Shown in pieces: positions 22,501 to 35,866 of a stretch of 64,000 nt of DNA. Position 1 is the stretch's first letter. The number at the start of each line of letters is the position of its first letter. This DNA is from Phytopythium helicoides (Eukaryota > Oomycota > Peronosporomycetes > Pythiales > Pythiaceae). The DNA is taken from the NCBI GenBank assembly GCA_024867545.1, contig JANFNE010000046.1, positions 248,001-312,000 on the forward strand. The letters run 5' to 3'. Below the pieces are notes generated by a model. It was not told the origin of the DNA, ran no database searches, and was given only the letters and a program-made list of their open reading frames with translations. The translations under genes and the position numbers were made by a program.

Positions 22501-25500
22501 TATGGTGGGCGCGGGCGGAGCATGTGGCCGCGCCGATATGGAGTGGTGCGAATGGATTTGGACAAGGTGGATGTGTAAATGTGGAGAATGCAAGTGAGTG
22601 GAGAGGGCGTGTGAATATGGTGGGCGCGGGCGGAGCATGTGGCCGCGCCGATATGGAGTGGTGCGAATGGATTTGGACAAGGTGGATGTGTAAATGTGGA
22701 GAATGCAAGTGAGTGGAGAGGGCGTGTGAATATGGTGGGCGCGGGCGGAGCATGTGGCCGCGCCGATATGGAGTGGTGCGAATGGATTTGGACAAGGTGG
22801 ATGTGTAAATGTGGAGAATGCAAGTGAGTGGAGAGGGCGTGTGAATATGGTGGGCGCGGGCGGAGCATGTGGCCGCGCCGATATGGAGTGGTGCGAATGG
22901 ATTTGGACAAGGTGGATGTGTAAATGTGGAGAATGCAAGTGAGTGGAGAGGGCGTGTGAATATGGTGGGCGCGGGCGGAGCATGTGGCCGCGCCGATATG
23001 GAGTGGTGCGAATGGATTTGGACAAGGTGGATGTGTAAATGTGGAGAATGCAAGTGAGTGGAGAGGGCGTGTGAATATGGTGGGCGCGGGCGGAGCATGT
23101 GGCCGCGCCGATATGGAGTGGTGCGAATGGATTTGGACAAGGTGGATGTGTAAATGTGGAGAATGCAAGTGAGTGGAGAGGGCGTGTGAATATGGTGGGC
23201 GCGGGCGGAGCATGTGGCCGCGCCGATATGGAGTGGTGCGAATGGATTTGGACAAGGTGGATGTGTAAATGTGGAGAATGCAAGTGAGTGGAGAGGGCGT
23301 GTGAATATGGTGGGCGCGGGCGGAGCATGTGGCCGCGCCGATATGGAGTGGTGCGAATGGATTTGGACAAGGTGGATGTGTAAATGTGGAGAATGCAAGT
23401 GAGTGGAGAGGGCGTGTGAATATGGTGGGCGCGGGCGGAGCATGTGGCCGCGCCGATATGGAGTGGTGCGAATGGATTTGGACAAGGTGGATGTGTAAAT
23501 GTGGAGAATGCAAGTGAGTGGAGAGGGCGTGTGAATATGGTGGGCGCGGGCGGAGCATGTGGCCGCGCCGATATGGAGTGGTGCGAATGGATTTGGACAA
23601 GGTGGATGTGTAAATGTGGAGAATGCAAGTGAGTGGAGAGGGCGTGTGAATATGGTGGGCGCGGGCGGAGCATGTGGCCGCGCCGATATGGAGTGGTGCG
23701 AATGGATTTGGACAAGGTGGATGTGTAAATGTGGAGAATGCAAGTGAGTGGAGAGGGCGTGTGAATATGGTGGGCGCGGGCGGAGCATGTGGCCGCGCCG
23801 ATATGGAGTGGTGCGAATGGATTTGGACAAGGTGGATGTGTAAATGTGGAGAATGCAAGTGAGTGGAGAGGGCGTGTGAATATGGTGGGCGCGGGCGGAG
23901 CATGTGGCCGCGCCGATATGGAGTGGTGCGAATGGATTTGGACAAGGTGGATGTGTAAATGTGGAGAATGCAAGTGAGTGGAGAGGGCGTGTGAATATGG
24001 TGGGCGCGGGCGGAGCATGTGGCCGCGCCGATATGGAGTGGTGCGAATGGATTTGGACAAGGTGGATGTGTAAATGTGGAGAATGCAAGTGAGTGGAGAG
24101 GGCGTGTGAATATGGTGGGCGCGGGCGGAGCATGTGGCCGCGCCGATATGGAGTGGTGCGAATGGATTTGGACAAGGTGGATGTGTAAATGTGGAGAATG
24201 CAAGTGAGTGGAGAGGGCGTGTGAATATGGTGGGCGCGGGCGGAGCATGTGGCCGCGCCGATATGGAGTGGTGCGAATGGATTTGGACAAGGTGGATGTG
24301 TAAATGTGGAGAATGCAAGTGAGTGGAGAGGGCGTGTGAATATGGTGGGCGCGGGCGGAGCATGTGGCCGCGCCGATATGGAGTGGTGCGAATGGATTTG
24401 GACAAGGTGGATGTGTAAATGTGGAGAATGCAAGTGAGTGGAGAGGGCGTGTGAATATGGTGGGCGCGGGCGGAGCATGTGGCCGCGCCGATATGGAGTG
24501 GTGCGAATGGATTTGGACAAGGTGGATGTGTAAATGTGGAGAATGCAAGTGAGTGGAGAGGGCGTGTGAATATGGTGGGCGCGGGCGGAGCATGTGGCCG
24601 CGCCGATATGGAGTGGTGCGAATGGATTTGGACAAGGTGGATGTGTAAATGTGGAGAATGCAAGTGAGTGGAGAGGGCGTGTGAATATGGTGGGCGCGGG
24701 CGGAGCATGTGGCCGCGCCGATATGGAGTGGTGCGAATGGATTTGGACAAGGTGGATGTGTAAATGTGGAGAATGCAAGTGAGTGGAGAGGGCGTGTGAA
24801 TATGGTGGGCGCGGGCGGAGCATGTGGCCGCGCCGATATGGAGTGGTGCGAATGGATTTGGACAAGGTGGATGTGTAAATGTGGAGAATGCAAGTGAGTG
24901 GAGAGGGCGTGTGAATATGGTGGGCGCGGGCGGAGCATGTGGCCGCGCCGATATGGAGTGGTGCGAATGGATTTGGACAAGGTGGATGTGTAAATGTGGA
25001 GAATGCAAGTGAGTGGAGAGGGCGTGTGAATATGGTGGGCGCGGGCGGAGCATGTGGCCGCGCCGATATGGAGTGGTGCGAATGGATTTGGACAAGGTGG
25101 ATGTGTAAATGTGGAGAATGCAAGTGAGTGGAGAGGGCGTGTGAATATGGTGGGCGCGGGCGGAGCATGTGGCCGCGCCGATATGGAGTGGTGCGAATGG
25201 ATTTGGACAAGGTGGATGTGTAAATGTGGAGAATGCAAGTGAGTGGAGAGGGCGTGTGAATATGGTGGGCGCGGGCGGAGCATGTGGCCGCGCCGATATG
25301 GAGTGGTGCGAATGGATTTGGACAAGGTGGATGTGTAAATGTGGAGAATGCAAGTGAGTGGAGAGGGCGTGTGAATATGGTGGGCGCGGGCGGAGCATGT
25401 GGCCGCGCCGATATGGAGTGGTGCGAATGGATTTGGACAAGGTGGATGTGTAAATGTGGAGAATGCAAGTGAGTGGAGAGGGCGTGTGAATATGGTGGGC

Positions 25501-28500
25501 GCGGGCGGAGCATGTGGCCGCGCCGATATGGAGTGGTGCGAATGGATTTGGACAAGGTGGATGTGTAAATGTGGAGAATGCAAGTGAGTGGAGAGGGCGT
25601 GTGAATATGGTGGGCGCGGGCGGAGCATGTGGCCGCGCCGATATGGAGTGGTGCGAATGGATTTGGACAAGGTGGATGTGTAAATGTGGAGAATGCAAGT
25701 GAGTGGAGAGGGCGTGTGAATATGGTGGGCGCGGGCGGAGCATGTGGCCGCGCCGATATGGAGTGGTGCGAATGGATTTGGACAAGGTGGATGTGTAAAT
25801 GTGGAGAATGCAAGTGAGTGGAGAGGGCGTGTGAATATGGTGGGCGCGGGCGGAGCATGTGGCCGCGCCGATATGGAGTGGTGCGAATGGATTTGGACAA
25901 GGTGGATGTGTAAATGTGGAGAATGCAAGTGAGTGGAGAGGGCGTGTGAATATGGTGGGCGCGGGCGGAGCATGTGGCCGCGCCGATATGGAGTGGTGCG
26001 AATGGATTTGGACAAGGTGGATGTGTAAATGTGGAGAATGCAAGTGAGTGGAGAGGGCGTGTGAATATGGTGGGCGCGGGCGGAGCATGTGGCCGCGCCG
26101 ATATGGAGTGGTGCGAATGGATTTGGACAAGGTGGATGTGTAAATGTGGAGAATGCAAGTGAGTGGAGAGGGCGTGTGAATATGGTGGGCGCGGGCGGAG
26201 CATGTGGCCGCGCCGATATGGAGTGGTGCGAATGGATTTGGACAAGGTGGATGTGTAAATGTGGAGAATGCAAGTGAGTGGAGAGGGCGTGTGAATATGG
26301 TGGGCGCGGGCGGAGCATGTGGCCGCGCCGATATGGAGTGGTGCGAATGGATTTGGACAAGGTGGATGTGTAAATGTGGAGAATGCAAGTGAGTGGAGAG
26401 GGCGTGTGAATATGGTGGGCGCGGGCGGAGCATGTGGCCGCGCCGATATGGAGTGGTGCGAATGGATTTGGACAAGGTGGATGTGTAAATGTGGAGAATG
26501 CAAGTGAGTGGAGAGGGCGTGTGAATATGGTGGGCGCGGGCGGAGCATGTGGCCGCGCCGATATGGAGTGGTGCGAATGGATTTGGACAAGGTGGATGTG
26601 TAAATGTGGAGAATGCAAGTGAGTGGAGAGGGCGTGTGAATATGGTGGGCGCGGGCGGAGCATGTGGCCGCGCCGATATGGAGTGGTGCGAATGGATTTG
26701 GACAAGGTGGATGTGTAAATGTGGAGAATGCAAGTGAGTGGAGAGGGCGTGTGAATATGGTGGGCGCGGGCGGAGCATGTGGCCGCGCCGATATGGAGTG
26801 GTGCGAATGGATTTGGACAAGGTGGATGTGTAAATGTGGAGAATGCAAGTGAGTGGAGAGGGCGTGTGAATATGGTGGGCGCGGGCGGAGCATGTGGCCG
26901 CGCCGATATGGAGTGGTGCGAATGGATTTGGACAAGGTGGATGTGTAAATGTGGAGAATGCAAGTGAGTGGAGAGGGCGTGTGAATATGGTGGGCGCGGG
27001 CGGAGCATGTGGCCGCGCCGATATGGAGTGGTGCGAATGGATTTGGACAAGGTGGATGTGTAAATGTGGAGAATGCAAGTGAGTGGAGAGGGCGTGTGAA
27101 TATGGTGGGCGCGGGCGGAGCATGTGGCCGCGCCGATATGGAGTGGTGCGAATGGATTTGGACAAGGTGGATGTGTAAATGTGGAGAATGCAAGTGAGTG
27201 GAGAGGGCGTGTGAATATGGTGGGCGCGGGCGGAGCATGTGGCCGCGCCGATATGGAGTGGTGCGAATGGATTTGGACAAGGTGGATGTGTAAATGTGGA
27301 GAATGCAAGTGAGTGGAGAGGGCGTGTGAATATGGTGGGCGCGGGCGGAGCATGTGGCCGCGCCGATATGGAGTGGTGCGAATGGATTTGGACAAGGTGG
27401 ATGTGTAAATGTGGAGAATGCAAGTGAGTGGAGAGGGCGTGTGAATATGGTGGGCGCGGGCGGAGCATGTGGCCGCGCCGATATGGAGTGGTGCGAATGG
27501 ATTTGGACAAGGTGGATGTGTAAATGTGGAGAATGCAAGTGAGTGGAGAGGGCGTGTGAATATGGTGGGCGCGGGCGGAGCATGTGGCCGCGCCGATATG
27601 GAGTGGTGCGAATGGATTTGGACAAGGTGGATGTGTAAATGTGGAGAATGCAAGTGAGTGGAGAGGGCGTGTGAATATGGTGGGCGCGGGCGGAGCATGT
27701 GGCCGCGCCGATATGGAGTGGTGCGAATGGATTTGGACAAGGTGGATGTGTAAATGTGGAGAATGCAAGTGAGTGGAGAGGGCGTGTGAATATGGTGGGC
27801 GCGGGCGGAGCATGTGGCCGCGCCGATATGGAGTGGTGCGAATGGATTTGGACAAGGTGGATGTGTAAATGTGGAGAATGCAAGTGAGTGGAGAGGGCGT
27901 GTGAATATGGTGGGCGCGGGCGGAGCATGTGGCCGCGCCGATATGGAGTGGTGCGAATGGATTTGGACAAGGTGGATGTGTAAATGTGGAGAATGCAAGT
28001 GAGTGGAGAGGGCGTGTGAATATGGTGGGCGCGGGCGGAGCATGTGGCCGCGCCGATATGGAGTGGTGCGAATGGATTTGGACAAGGTGGATGTGTAAAT
28101 GTGGAGAATGCAAGTGAGTGGAGAGGGCGTGTGAATATGGTGGGCGCGGGCGGAGCATGTGGCCGCGCCGATATGGAGTGGTGCGAATGGATTTGGACAA
28201 GGTGGATGTGTAAATGTGGAGAATGCAAGTGAGTGGAGAGGGCGTGTGAATATGGTGGGCGCGGGCGGAGCATGTGGCCGCGCCGATATGGAGTGGTGCG
28301 AATGGATTTGGACAAGGTGGATGTGTAAATGTGGAGAATGCAAGTGAGTGGAGAGGGCGTGTGAATATGGTGGGCGCGGGCGGAGCATGTGGCCGCGCCG
28401 ATATGGAGTGGTGCGAATGGATTTGGACAAGGTGGATGTGTAAATGTGGAGAATGCAAGTGAGTGGAGAGGGCGTGTGAATATGGTGGGCGCGGGCGGAG

Positions 28501-31500
28501 CATGTGGCCGCGCCGATATGGAGTGGTGCGAATGGATTTGGACAAGGTGGATGTGTAAATGTGGAGAATGCAAGTGAGTGGAGAGGGCGTGTGAATATGG
28601 TGGGCGCGGGCGGAGCATGTGGCCGCGCCGATATGGAGTGGTGCGAATGGATTTGGACAAGGTGGATGTGTAAATGTGGAGAATGCAAGTGAGTGGAGAG
28701 GGCGTGTGAATATGGTGGGCGCGGGCGGAGCATGTGGCCGCGCCGATATGGAGTGGTGCGAATGGATTTGGACAAGGTGGATGTGTAAATGTGGAGAATG
28801 CAAGTGAGTGGAGAGGGCGTGTGAATATGGTGGGCGCGGGCGGAGCATGTGGCCGCGCCGATATGGAGTGGTGCGAATGGATTTGGACAAGGTGGATGTG
28901 TAAATGTGGAGAATGCAAGTGAGTGGAGAGGGCGTGTGAATATGGTGGGCGCGGGCGGAGCATGTGGCCGCGCCGATATGGAGTGGTGCGAATGGATTTG
29001 GACAAGGTGGATGTGTAAATGTGGAGAATGCAAGTGAGTGGAGAGGGCGTGTGAATATGGTGGGCGCGGGCGGAGCATGTGGCCGCGCCGATATGGAGTG
29101 GTGCGAATGGATTTGGACAAGGTGGATGTGTAAATGTGGAGAATGCAAGTGAGTGGAGAGGGCGTGTGAATATGGTGGGCGCGGGCGGAGCATGTGGCCG
29201 CGCCGATATGGAGTGGTGCGAATGGATTTGGACAAGGTGGATGTGTAAATGTGGAGAATGCAAGTGAGTGGAGAGGGCGTGTGAATATGGTGGGCGCGGG
29301 CGGAGCATGTGGCCGCGCCGATATGGAGTGGTGCGAATGGATTTGGACAAGGTGGATGTGTAAATGTGGAGAATGCAAGTGAGTGGAGAGGGCGTGTGAA
29401 TATGGTGGGCGCGGGCGGAGCATGTGGCCGCGCCGATATGGAGTGGTGCGAATGGATTTGGACAAGGTGGATGTGTAAATGTGGAGAATGCAAGTGAGTG
29501 GAGAGGGCGTGTGAATATGGTGGGCGCGGGCGGAGCATGTGGCCGCGCCGATATGGAGTGGTGCGAATGGATTTGGACAAGGTGGATGTGTAAATGTGGA
29601 GAATGCAAGTGAGTGGAGAGGGCGTGTGAATATGGTGGGCGCGGGCGGAGCATGTGGCCGCGCCGATATGGAGTGGTGCGAATGGATTTGGACAAGGTGG
29701 ATGTGTAAATGTGGAGAATGCAAGTGAGTGGAGAGGGCGTGTGAATATGGTGGGCGCGGGCGGAGCATGTGGCCGCGCCGATATGGAGTGGTGCGAATGG
29801 ATTTGGACAAGGTGGATGTGTAAATGTGGAGAATGCAAGTGAGTGGAGAGGGCGTGTGAATATGGTGGGCGCGGGCGGAGCATGTGGCCGCGCCGATATG
29901 GAGTGGTGCGAATGGATTTGGACAAGGTGGATGTGTAAATGTGGAGAATGCAAGTGAGTGGAGAGGGCGTGTGAATATGGTGGGCGCGGGCGGAGCATGT
30001 GGCCGCGCCGATATGGAGTGGTGCGAATGGATTTGGACAAGGTGGATGTGTAAATGTGGAGAATGCAAGTGAGTGGAGAGGGCGTGTGAATATGGTGGGC
30101 GCGGGCGGAGCATGTGGCCGCGCCGATATGGAGTGGTGCGAATGGATTTGGACAAGGTGGATGTGTAAATGTGGAGAATGCAAGTGAGTGGAGAGGGCGT
30201 GTGAATATGGTGGGCGCGGGCGGAGCATGTGGCCGCGCCGATATGGAGTGGTGCGAATGGATTTGGACAAGGTGGATGTGTAAATGTGGAGAATGCAAGT
30301 GAGTGGAGAGGGCGTGTGAATATGGTGGGCGCGGGCGGAGCATGTGGCCGCGCCGATATGGAGTGGTGCGAATGGATTTGGACAAGGTGGATGTGTAAAT
30401 GTGGAGAATGCAAGTGAGTGGAGAGGGCGTGTGAATATGGTGGGCGCGGGCGGAGCATGTGGCCGCGCCGATATGGAGTGGTGCGAATGGATTTGGACAA
30501 GGTGGATGTGTAAATGTGGAGAATGCAAGTGAGTGGAGAGGGCGTGTGAATATGGTGGGCGCGGGCGGAGCATGTGGCCGCGCCGATATGGAGTGGTGCG
30601 AATGGATTTGGACAAGGTGGATGTGTAAATGTGGAGAATGCAAGTGAGTGGAGAGGGCGTGTGAATATGGTGGGCGCGGGCGGAGCATGTGGCCGCGCCG
30701 ATATGGAGTGGTGCGAATGGATTTGGACAAGGTGGATGTGTAAATGTGGAGAATGCAAGTGAGTGGAGAGGGCGTGTGAATATGGTGGGCGCGGGCGGAG
30801 CATGTGGCCGCGCCGATATGGAGTGGTGCGAATGGATTTGGACAAGGTGGATGTGTAAATGTGGAGAATGCAAGTGAGTGGAGAGGGCGTGTGAATATGG
30901 TGGGCGCGGGCGGAGCATGTGGCCGCGCCGATATGGAGTGGTGCGAATGGATTTGGACAAGGTGGATGTGTAAATGTGGAGAATGCAAGTGAGTGGAGAG
31001 GGCGTGTGAATATGGTGGGCGCGGGCGGAGCATGTGGCCGCGCCGATATGGAGTGGTGCGAATGGATTTGGACAAGGTGGATGTGTAAATGTGGAGAATG
31101 CAAGTGAGTGGAGAGGGCGTGTGAATATGGTGGGCGCGGGCGGAGCATGTGGCCGCGCCGATATGGAGTGGTGCGAATGGATTTGGACAAGGTGGATGTG
31201 TAAATGTGGAGAATGCAAGTGAGTGGAGAGGGCGTGTGAATATGGTGGGCGCGGGCGGAGCATGTGGCCGCGCCGATATGGAGTGGTGCGAATGGATTTG
31301 GACAAGGTGGATGTGTAAATGTGGAGAATGCAAGTGAGTGGAGAGGGCGTGTGAATATGGTGGGCGCGGGCGGAGCATGTGGCCGCGCCGATATGGAGTG
31401 GTGCGAATGGATTTGGACAAGGTGGATGTGTAAATGTGGAGAATGCAAGTGAGTGGAGAGGGCGTGTGAATATGGTGGGCGCGGGCGGAGCATGTGGCCG

Positions 31501-34500
31501 CGCCGATATGGAGTGGTGCGAATGGATTTGGACAAGGTGGATGTGTAAATGTGGAGAATGCAAGTGAGTGGAGAGGGCGTGTGAATATGGTGGGCGCGGG
31601 CGGAGCATGTGGCCGCGCCGATATGGAGTGGTGCGAATGGATTTGGACAAGGTGGATGTGTAAATGTGGAGAATGCAAGTGAGTGGAGAGGGCGTGTGAA
31701 TATGGTGGGCGCGGGCGGAGCATGTGGCCGCGCCGATATGGAGTGGTGCGAATGGATTTGGACAAGGTGGATGTGTAAATGTGGAGAATGCAAGTGAGTG
31801 GAGAGGGCGTGTGAATATGGTGGGCGCGGGCGGAGCATGTGGCCGCGCCGATATGGAGTGGTGCGAATGGATTTGGACAAGGTGGATGTGTAAATGTGGA
31901 GAATGCAAGTGAGTGGAGAGGGCGTGTGAATATGGTGGGCGCGGGCGGAGCATGTGGCCGCGCCGATATGGAGTGGTGCGAATGGATTTGGACAAGGTGG
32001 ATGTGTAAATGTGGAGAATGCAAGTGAGTGGAGAGGGCGTGTGAATATGGTGGGCGCGGGCGGAGCATGTGGCCGCGCCGATATGGAGTGGTGCGAATGG
32101 ATTTGGACAAGGTGGATGTGTAAATGTGGAGAATGCAAGTGAGTGGAGAGGGCGTGTGAATATGGTGGGCGCGGGCGGAGCATGTGGCCGCGCCGATATG
32201 GAGTGGTGCGAATGGATTTGGACAAGGTGGATGTGTAAATGTGGAGAATGCAAGTGAGTGGAGAGGGCGTGTGAATATGGTGGGCGCGGGCGGAGCATGT
32301 GGCCGCGCCGATATGGAGTGGTGCGAATGGATTTGGACAAGGTGGATGTGTAAATGTGGAGAATGCAAGTGAGTGGAGAGGGCGTGTGAATATGGTGGGC
32401 GCGGGCGGAGCATGTGGCCGCGCCGATATGGAGTGGTGCGAATGGATTTGGACAAGGTGGATGTGTAAATGTGGAGAATGCAAGTGAGTGGAGAGGGCGT
32501 GTGAATATGGTGGGCGCGGGCGGAGCATGTGGCCGCGCCGATATGGAGTGGTGCGAATGGATTTGGACAAGGTGGATGTGTAAATGTGGAGAATGCAAGT
32601 GAGTGGAGAGGGCGTGTGAATATGGTGGGCGCGGGCGGAGCATGTGGCCGCGCCGATATGGAGTGGTGCGAATGGATTTGGACAAGGTGGATGTGTAAAT
32701 GTGGAGAATGCAAGTGAGTGGAGAGGGCGTGTGAATATGGTGGGCGCGGGCGGAGCATGTGGCCGCGCCGATATGGAGTGGTGCGAATGGATTTGGACAA
32801 GGTGGATGTGTAAATGTGGAGAATGCAAGTGAGTGGAGAGGGCGTGTGAATATGGTGGGCGCGGGCGGAGCATGTGGCCGCGCCGATATGGAGTGGTGCG
32901 AATGGATTTGGACAAGGTGGATGTGTAAATGTGGAGAATGCAAGTGAGTGGAGAGGGCGTGTGAATATGGTGGGCGCGGGCGGAGCATGTGGCCGCGCCG
33001 ATATGGAGTGGTGCGAATGGATTTGGACAAGGTGGATGTGTAAATGTGGAGAATGCAAGTGAGTGGAGAGGGCGTGTGAATATGGTGGGCGCGGGCGGAG
33101 CATGTGGCCGCGCCGATATGGAGTGGTGCGAATGGATTTGGACAAGGTGGATGTGTAAATGTGGAGAATGCAAGTGAGTGGAGAGGGCGTGTGAATATGG
33201 TGGGCGCGGGCGGAGCATGTGGCCGCGCCGATATGGAGTGGTGCGAATGGATTTGGACAAGGTGGATGTGTAAATGTGGAGAATGCAAGTGAGTGGAGAG
33301 GGCGTGTGAATATGGTGGGCGCGGGCGGAGCATGTGGCCGCGCCGATATGGAGTGGTGCGAATGGATTTGGACAAGGTGGATGTGTAAATGTGGAGAATG
33401 CAAGTGAGTGGAGAGGGCGTGTGAATATGGTGGGCGCGGGCGGAGCATGTGGCCGCGCCGATATGGAGTGGTGCGAATGGATTTGGACAAGGTGGATGTG
33501 TAAATGTGGAGAATGCAAGTGAGTGGAGAGGGCGTGTGAATATGGTGGGCGCGGGCGGAGCATGTGGCCGCGCCGATATGGAGTGGTGCGAATGGATTTG
33601 GACAAGGTGGATGTGTAAATGTGGAGAATGCAAGTGAGTGGAGAGGGCGTGTGAATATGGTGGGCGCGGGCGGAGCATGTGGCCGCGCCGATATGGAGTG
33701 GTGCGAATGGATTTGGACAAGGTGGATGTGTAAATGTGGAGAATGCAAGTGAGTGGAGAGGGCGTGTGAATATGGTGGGCGCGGGCGGAGCATGTGGCCG
33801 CGCCGATATGGAGTGGTGCGAATGGATTTGGACAAGGTGGATGTGTAAATGTGGAGAATGCAAGTGAGTGGAGAGGGCGTGTGAATATGGTGGGCGCGGG
33901 CGGAGCATGTGGCCGCGCCGATATGGAGTGGTGCGAATGGATTTGGACAAGGTGGATGTGTAAATGTGGAGAATGCAAGTGAGTGGAGAGGGCGTGTGAA
34001 TATGGTGGGCGCGGGCGGAGCATGTGGCCGCGCCGATATGGAGTGGTGCGAATGGATTTGGACAAGGTGGATGTGTAAATGTGGAGAATGCAAGTGAGTG
34101 GAGAGGGCGTGTGAATATGGTGGGCGCGGGCGGAGCATGTGGCCGCGCCGATATGGAGTGGTGCGAATGGATTTGGACAAGGTGGATGTGTAAATGTGGA
34201 GAATGCAAGTGAGTGGAGAGGGCGTGTGAATATGGTGGGCGCGGGCGGAGCATGTGGCCGCGCCGATATGGAGTGGTGCGAATGGATTTGGACAAGGTGG
34301 ATGTGTAAATGTGGAGAATGCAAGTGAGTGGAGAGGGCGTGTGAATATGGTGGGCGCGGGCGGAGCATGTGGCCGCGCCGATATGGAGTGGTGCGAATGG
34401 ATTTGGACAAGGTGGATGTGTAAATGTGGAGAATGCAAGTGAGTGGAGAGGGCGTGTGAATATGGTGGGCGCGGGCGGAGCATGTGGCCGCGCCGATATG

Positions 34501-35866
34501 GAGTGGTGCGAATGGATTTGGACAAGGTGGATGTGTAAATGTGGAGAATGCAAGTGAGTGGAGAGGGCGTGTGAATATGGTGGGCGCGGGCGGAGCATGT
34601 GGCCGCGCCGATATGGAGTGGTGCGAATGGATTTGGACAAGGTGGATGTGTAAATGTGGAGAATGCAAGTGAGTGGAGAGGGCGTGTGAATATGGTGGGC
34701 GCGGGCGGAGCATGTGGCCGCGCCGATATGGAGTGGTGCGAATGGATTTGGACAAGGTGGATGTGTAAATGTGGAGAATGCAAGTGAGTGGAGAGGGCGT
34801 GTGAATATGGTGGGCGCGGGCGGAGCATGTGGCCGCGCCGATATGGAGTGGTGCGAATGGATTTGGACAAGGTGGATGTGTAAATGTGGAGAATGCAAGT
34901 GAGTGGAGAGGGCGTGTGAATATGGTGGGCGCGGGCGGAGCATGTGGCCGCGCCGATATGGAGTGGTGCGAATGGATTTGGACAAGGTGGATGTGTAAAT
35001 GTGGAGAATGCAAGTGAGTGGAGAGGGCGTGTGAATATGGTGGGCGCGGGCGGAGCATGTGGCCGCGCCGATATGGAGTGGTGCGAATGGATTTGGACAA
35101 GGTGGATGTGTAAATGTGGAGAATGCAAGTGAGTGGAGAGGGCGTGTGAATATGGTGGGCGCGGGCGGAGCATGTGGCCGCGCCGATATGGAGTGGTGCG
35201 AATGGATTTGGACAAGGTGGATGTGTAAATGTGGAGAATGCAAGTGAGTGGAGAGGGCGTGTGAATATGGTGGGCGCGGGCGGAGCATGTGGCCGCGCCG
35301 ATATGGAGTGGTGCGAATGGATTTGGACAAGGTGGATGTGTAAATGTGGAGAATGCAAGTGAGTGGAGAGGGCGTGTGAATATGGTGGGCGCGGGCGGAG
35401 CATGTGGCCGCGCCGATATGGAGTGGTGCGAATGGATTTGGACAAGGTGGATGTGTAAATGTGGAGAATGCAAGTGAGTGGAGAGGGCGTGTGAATATGG
35501 TGGGCGCGGGCGGAGCATGTGGCCGCGCCGATATGGAGTGGTGCGAATGGATTTGGACAAGGTGGATGTGTAAATGTGGAGAATGCAAGTGAGTGGAGAG
35601 GGCGTGTGAATATGGTGGGCGCGGGCGGAGCATGTGGCCGCGCCGATATGGAGTGGTGCGAATGGATTTGGACAAGGTGGATGTGTAAATGTGGAGAATG
35701 CAAGTGAGTGGAGAGGGCGTGTGAATATGGTGGGCGCGGGCGGAGCATGTGGCCGCGCCGATATGGAGTGGTGCGAATGGATTTGGACAAGGTGGATGTG
35801 TAAATGTGGAGAATGCAAGTGAGTGGAGAGGGCGTGTGAATATGGTGGGCGCGGGCGGAGCATGTG
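19531..35866 (+). repeat. Array block C: about 142 consecutive units without visible differences
   Basis: Over 16.3 kb the 115-bp phase never changes, and I find no base differing from the consensus, on the sequence or in its translations. Every other block has variants at intervals of a few units. The run therefore reflects either a very recent amplification or an assembly that filled the middle of the array with consensus. The noisy blocks on both sides make the second option serious. Confidence 0.8.
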
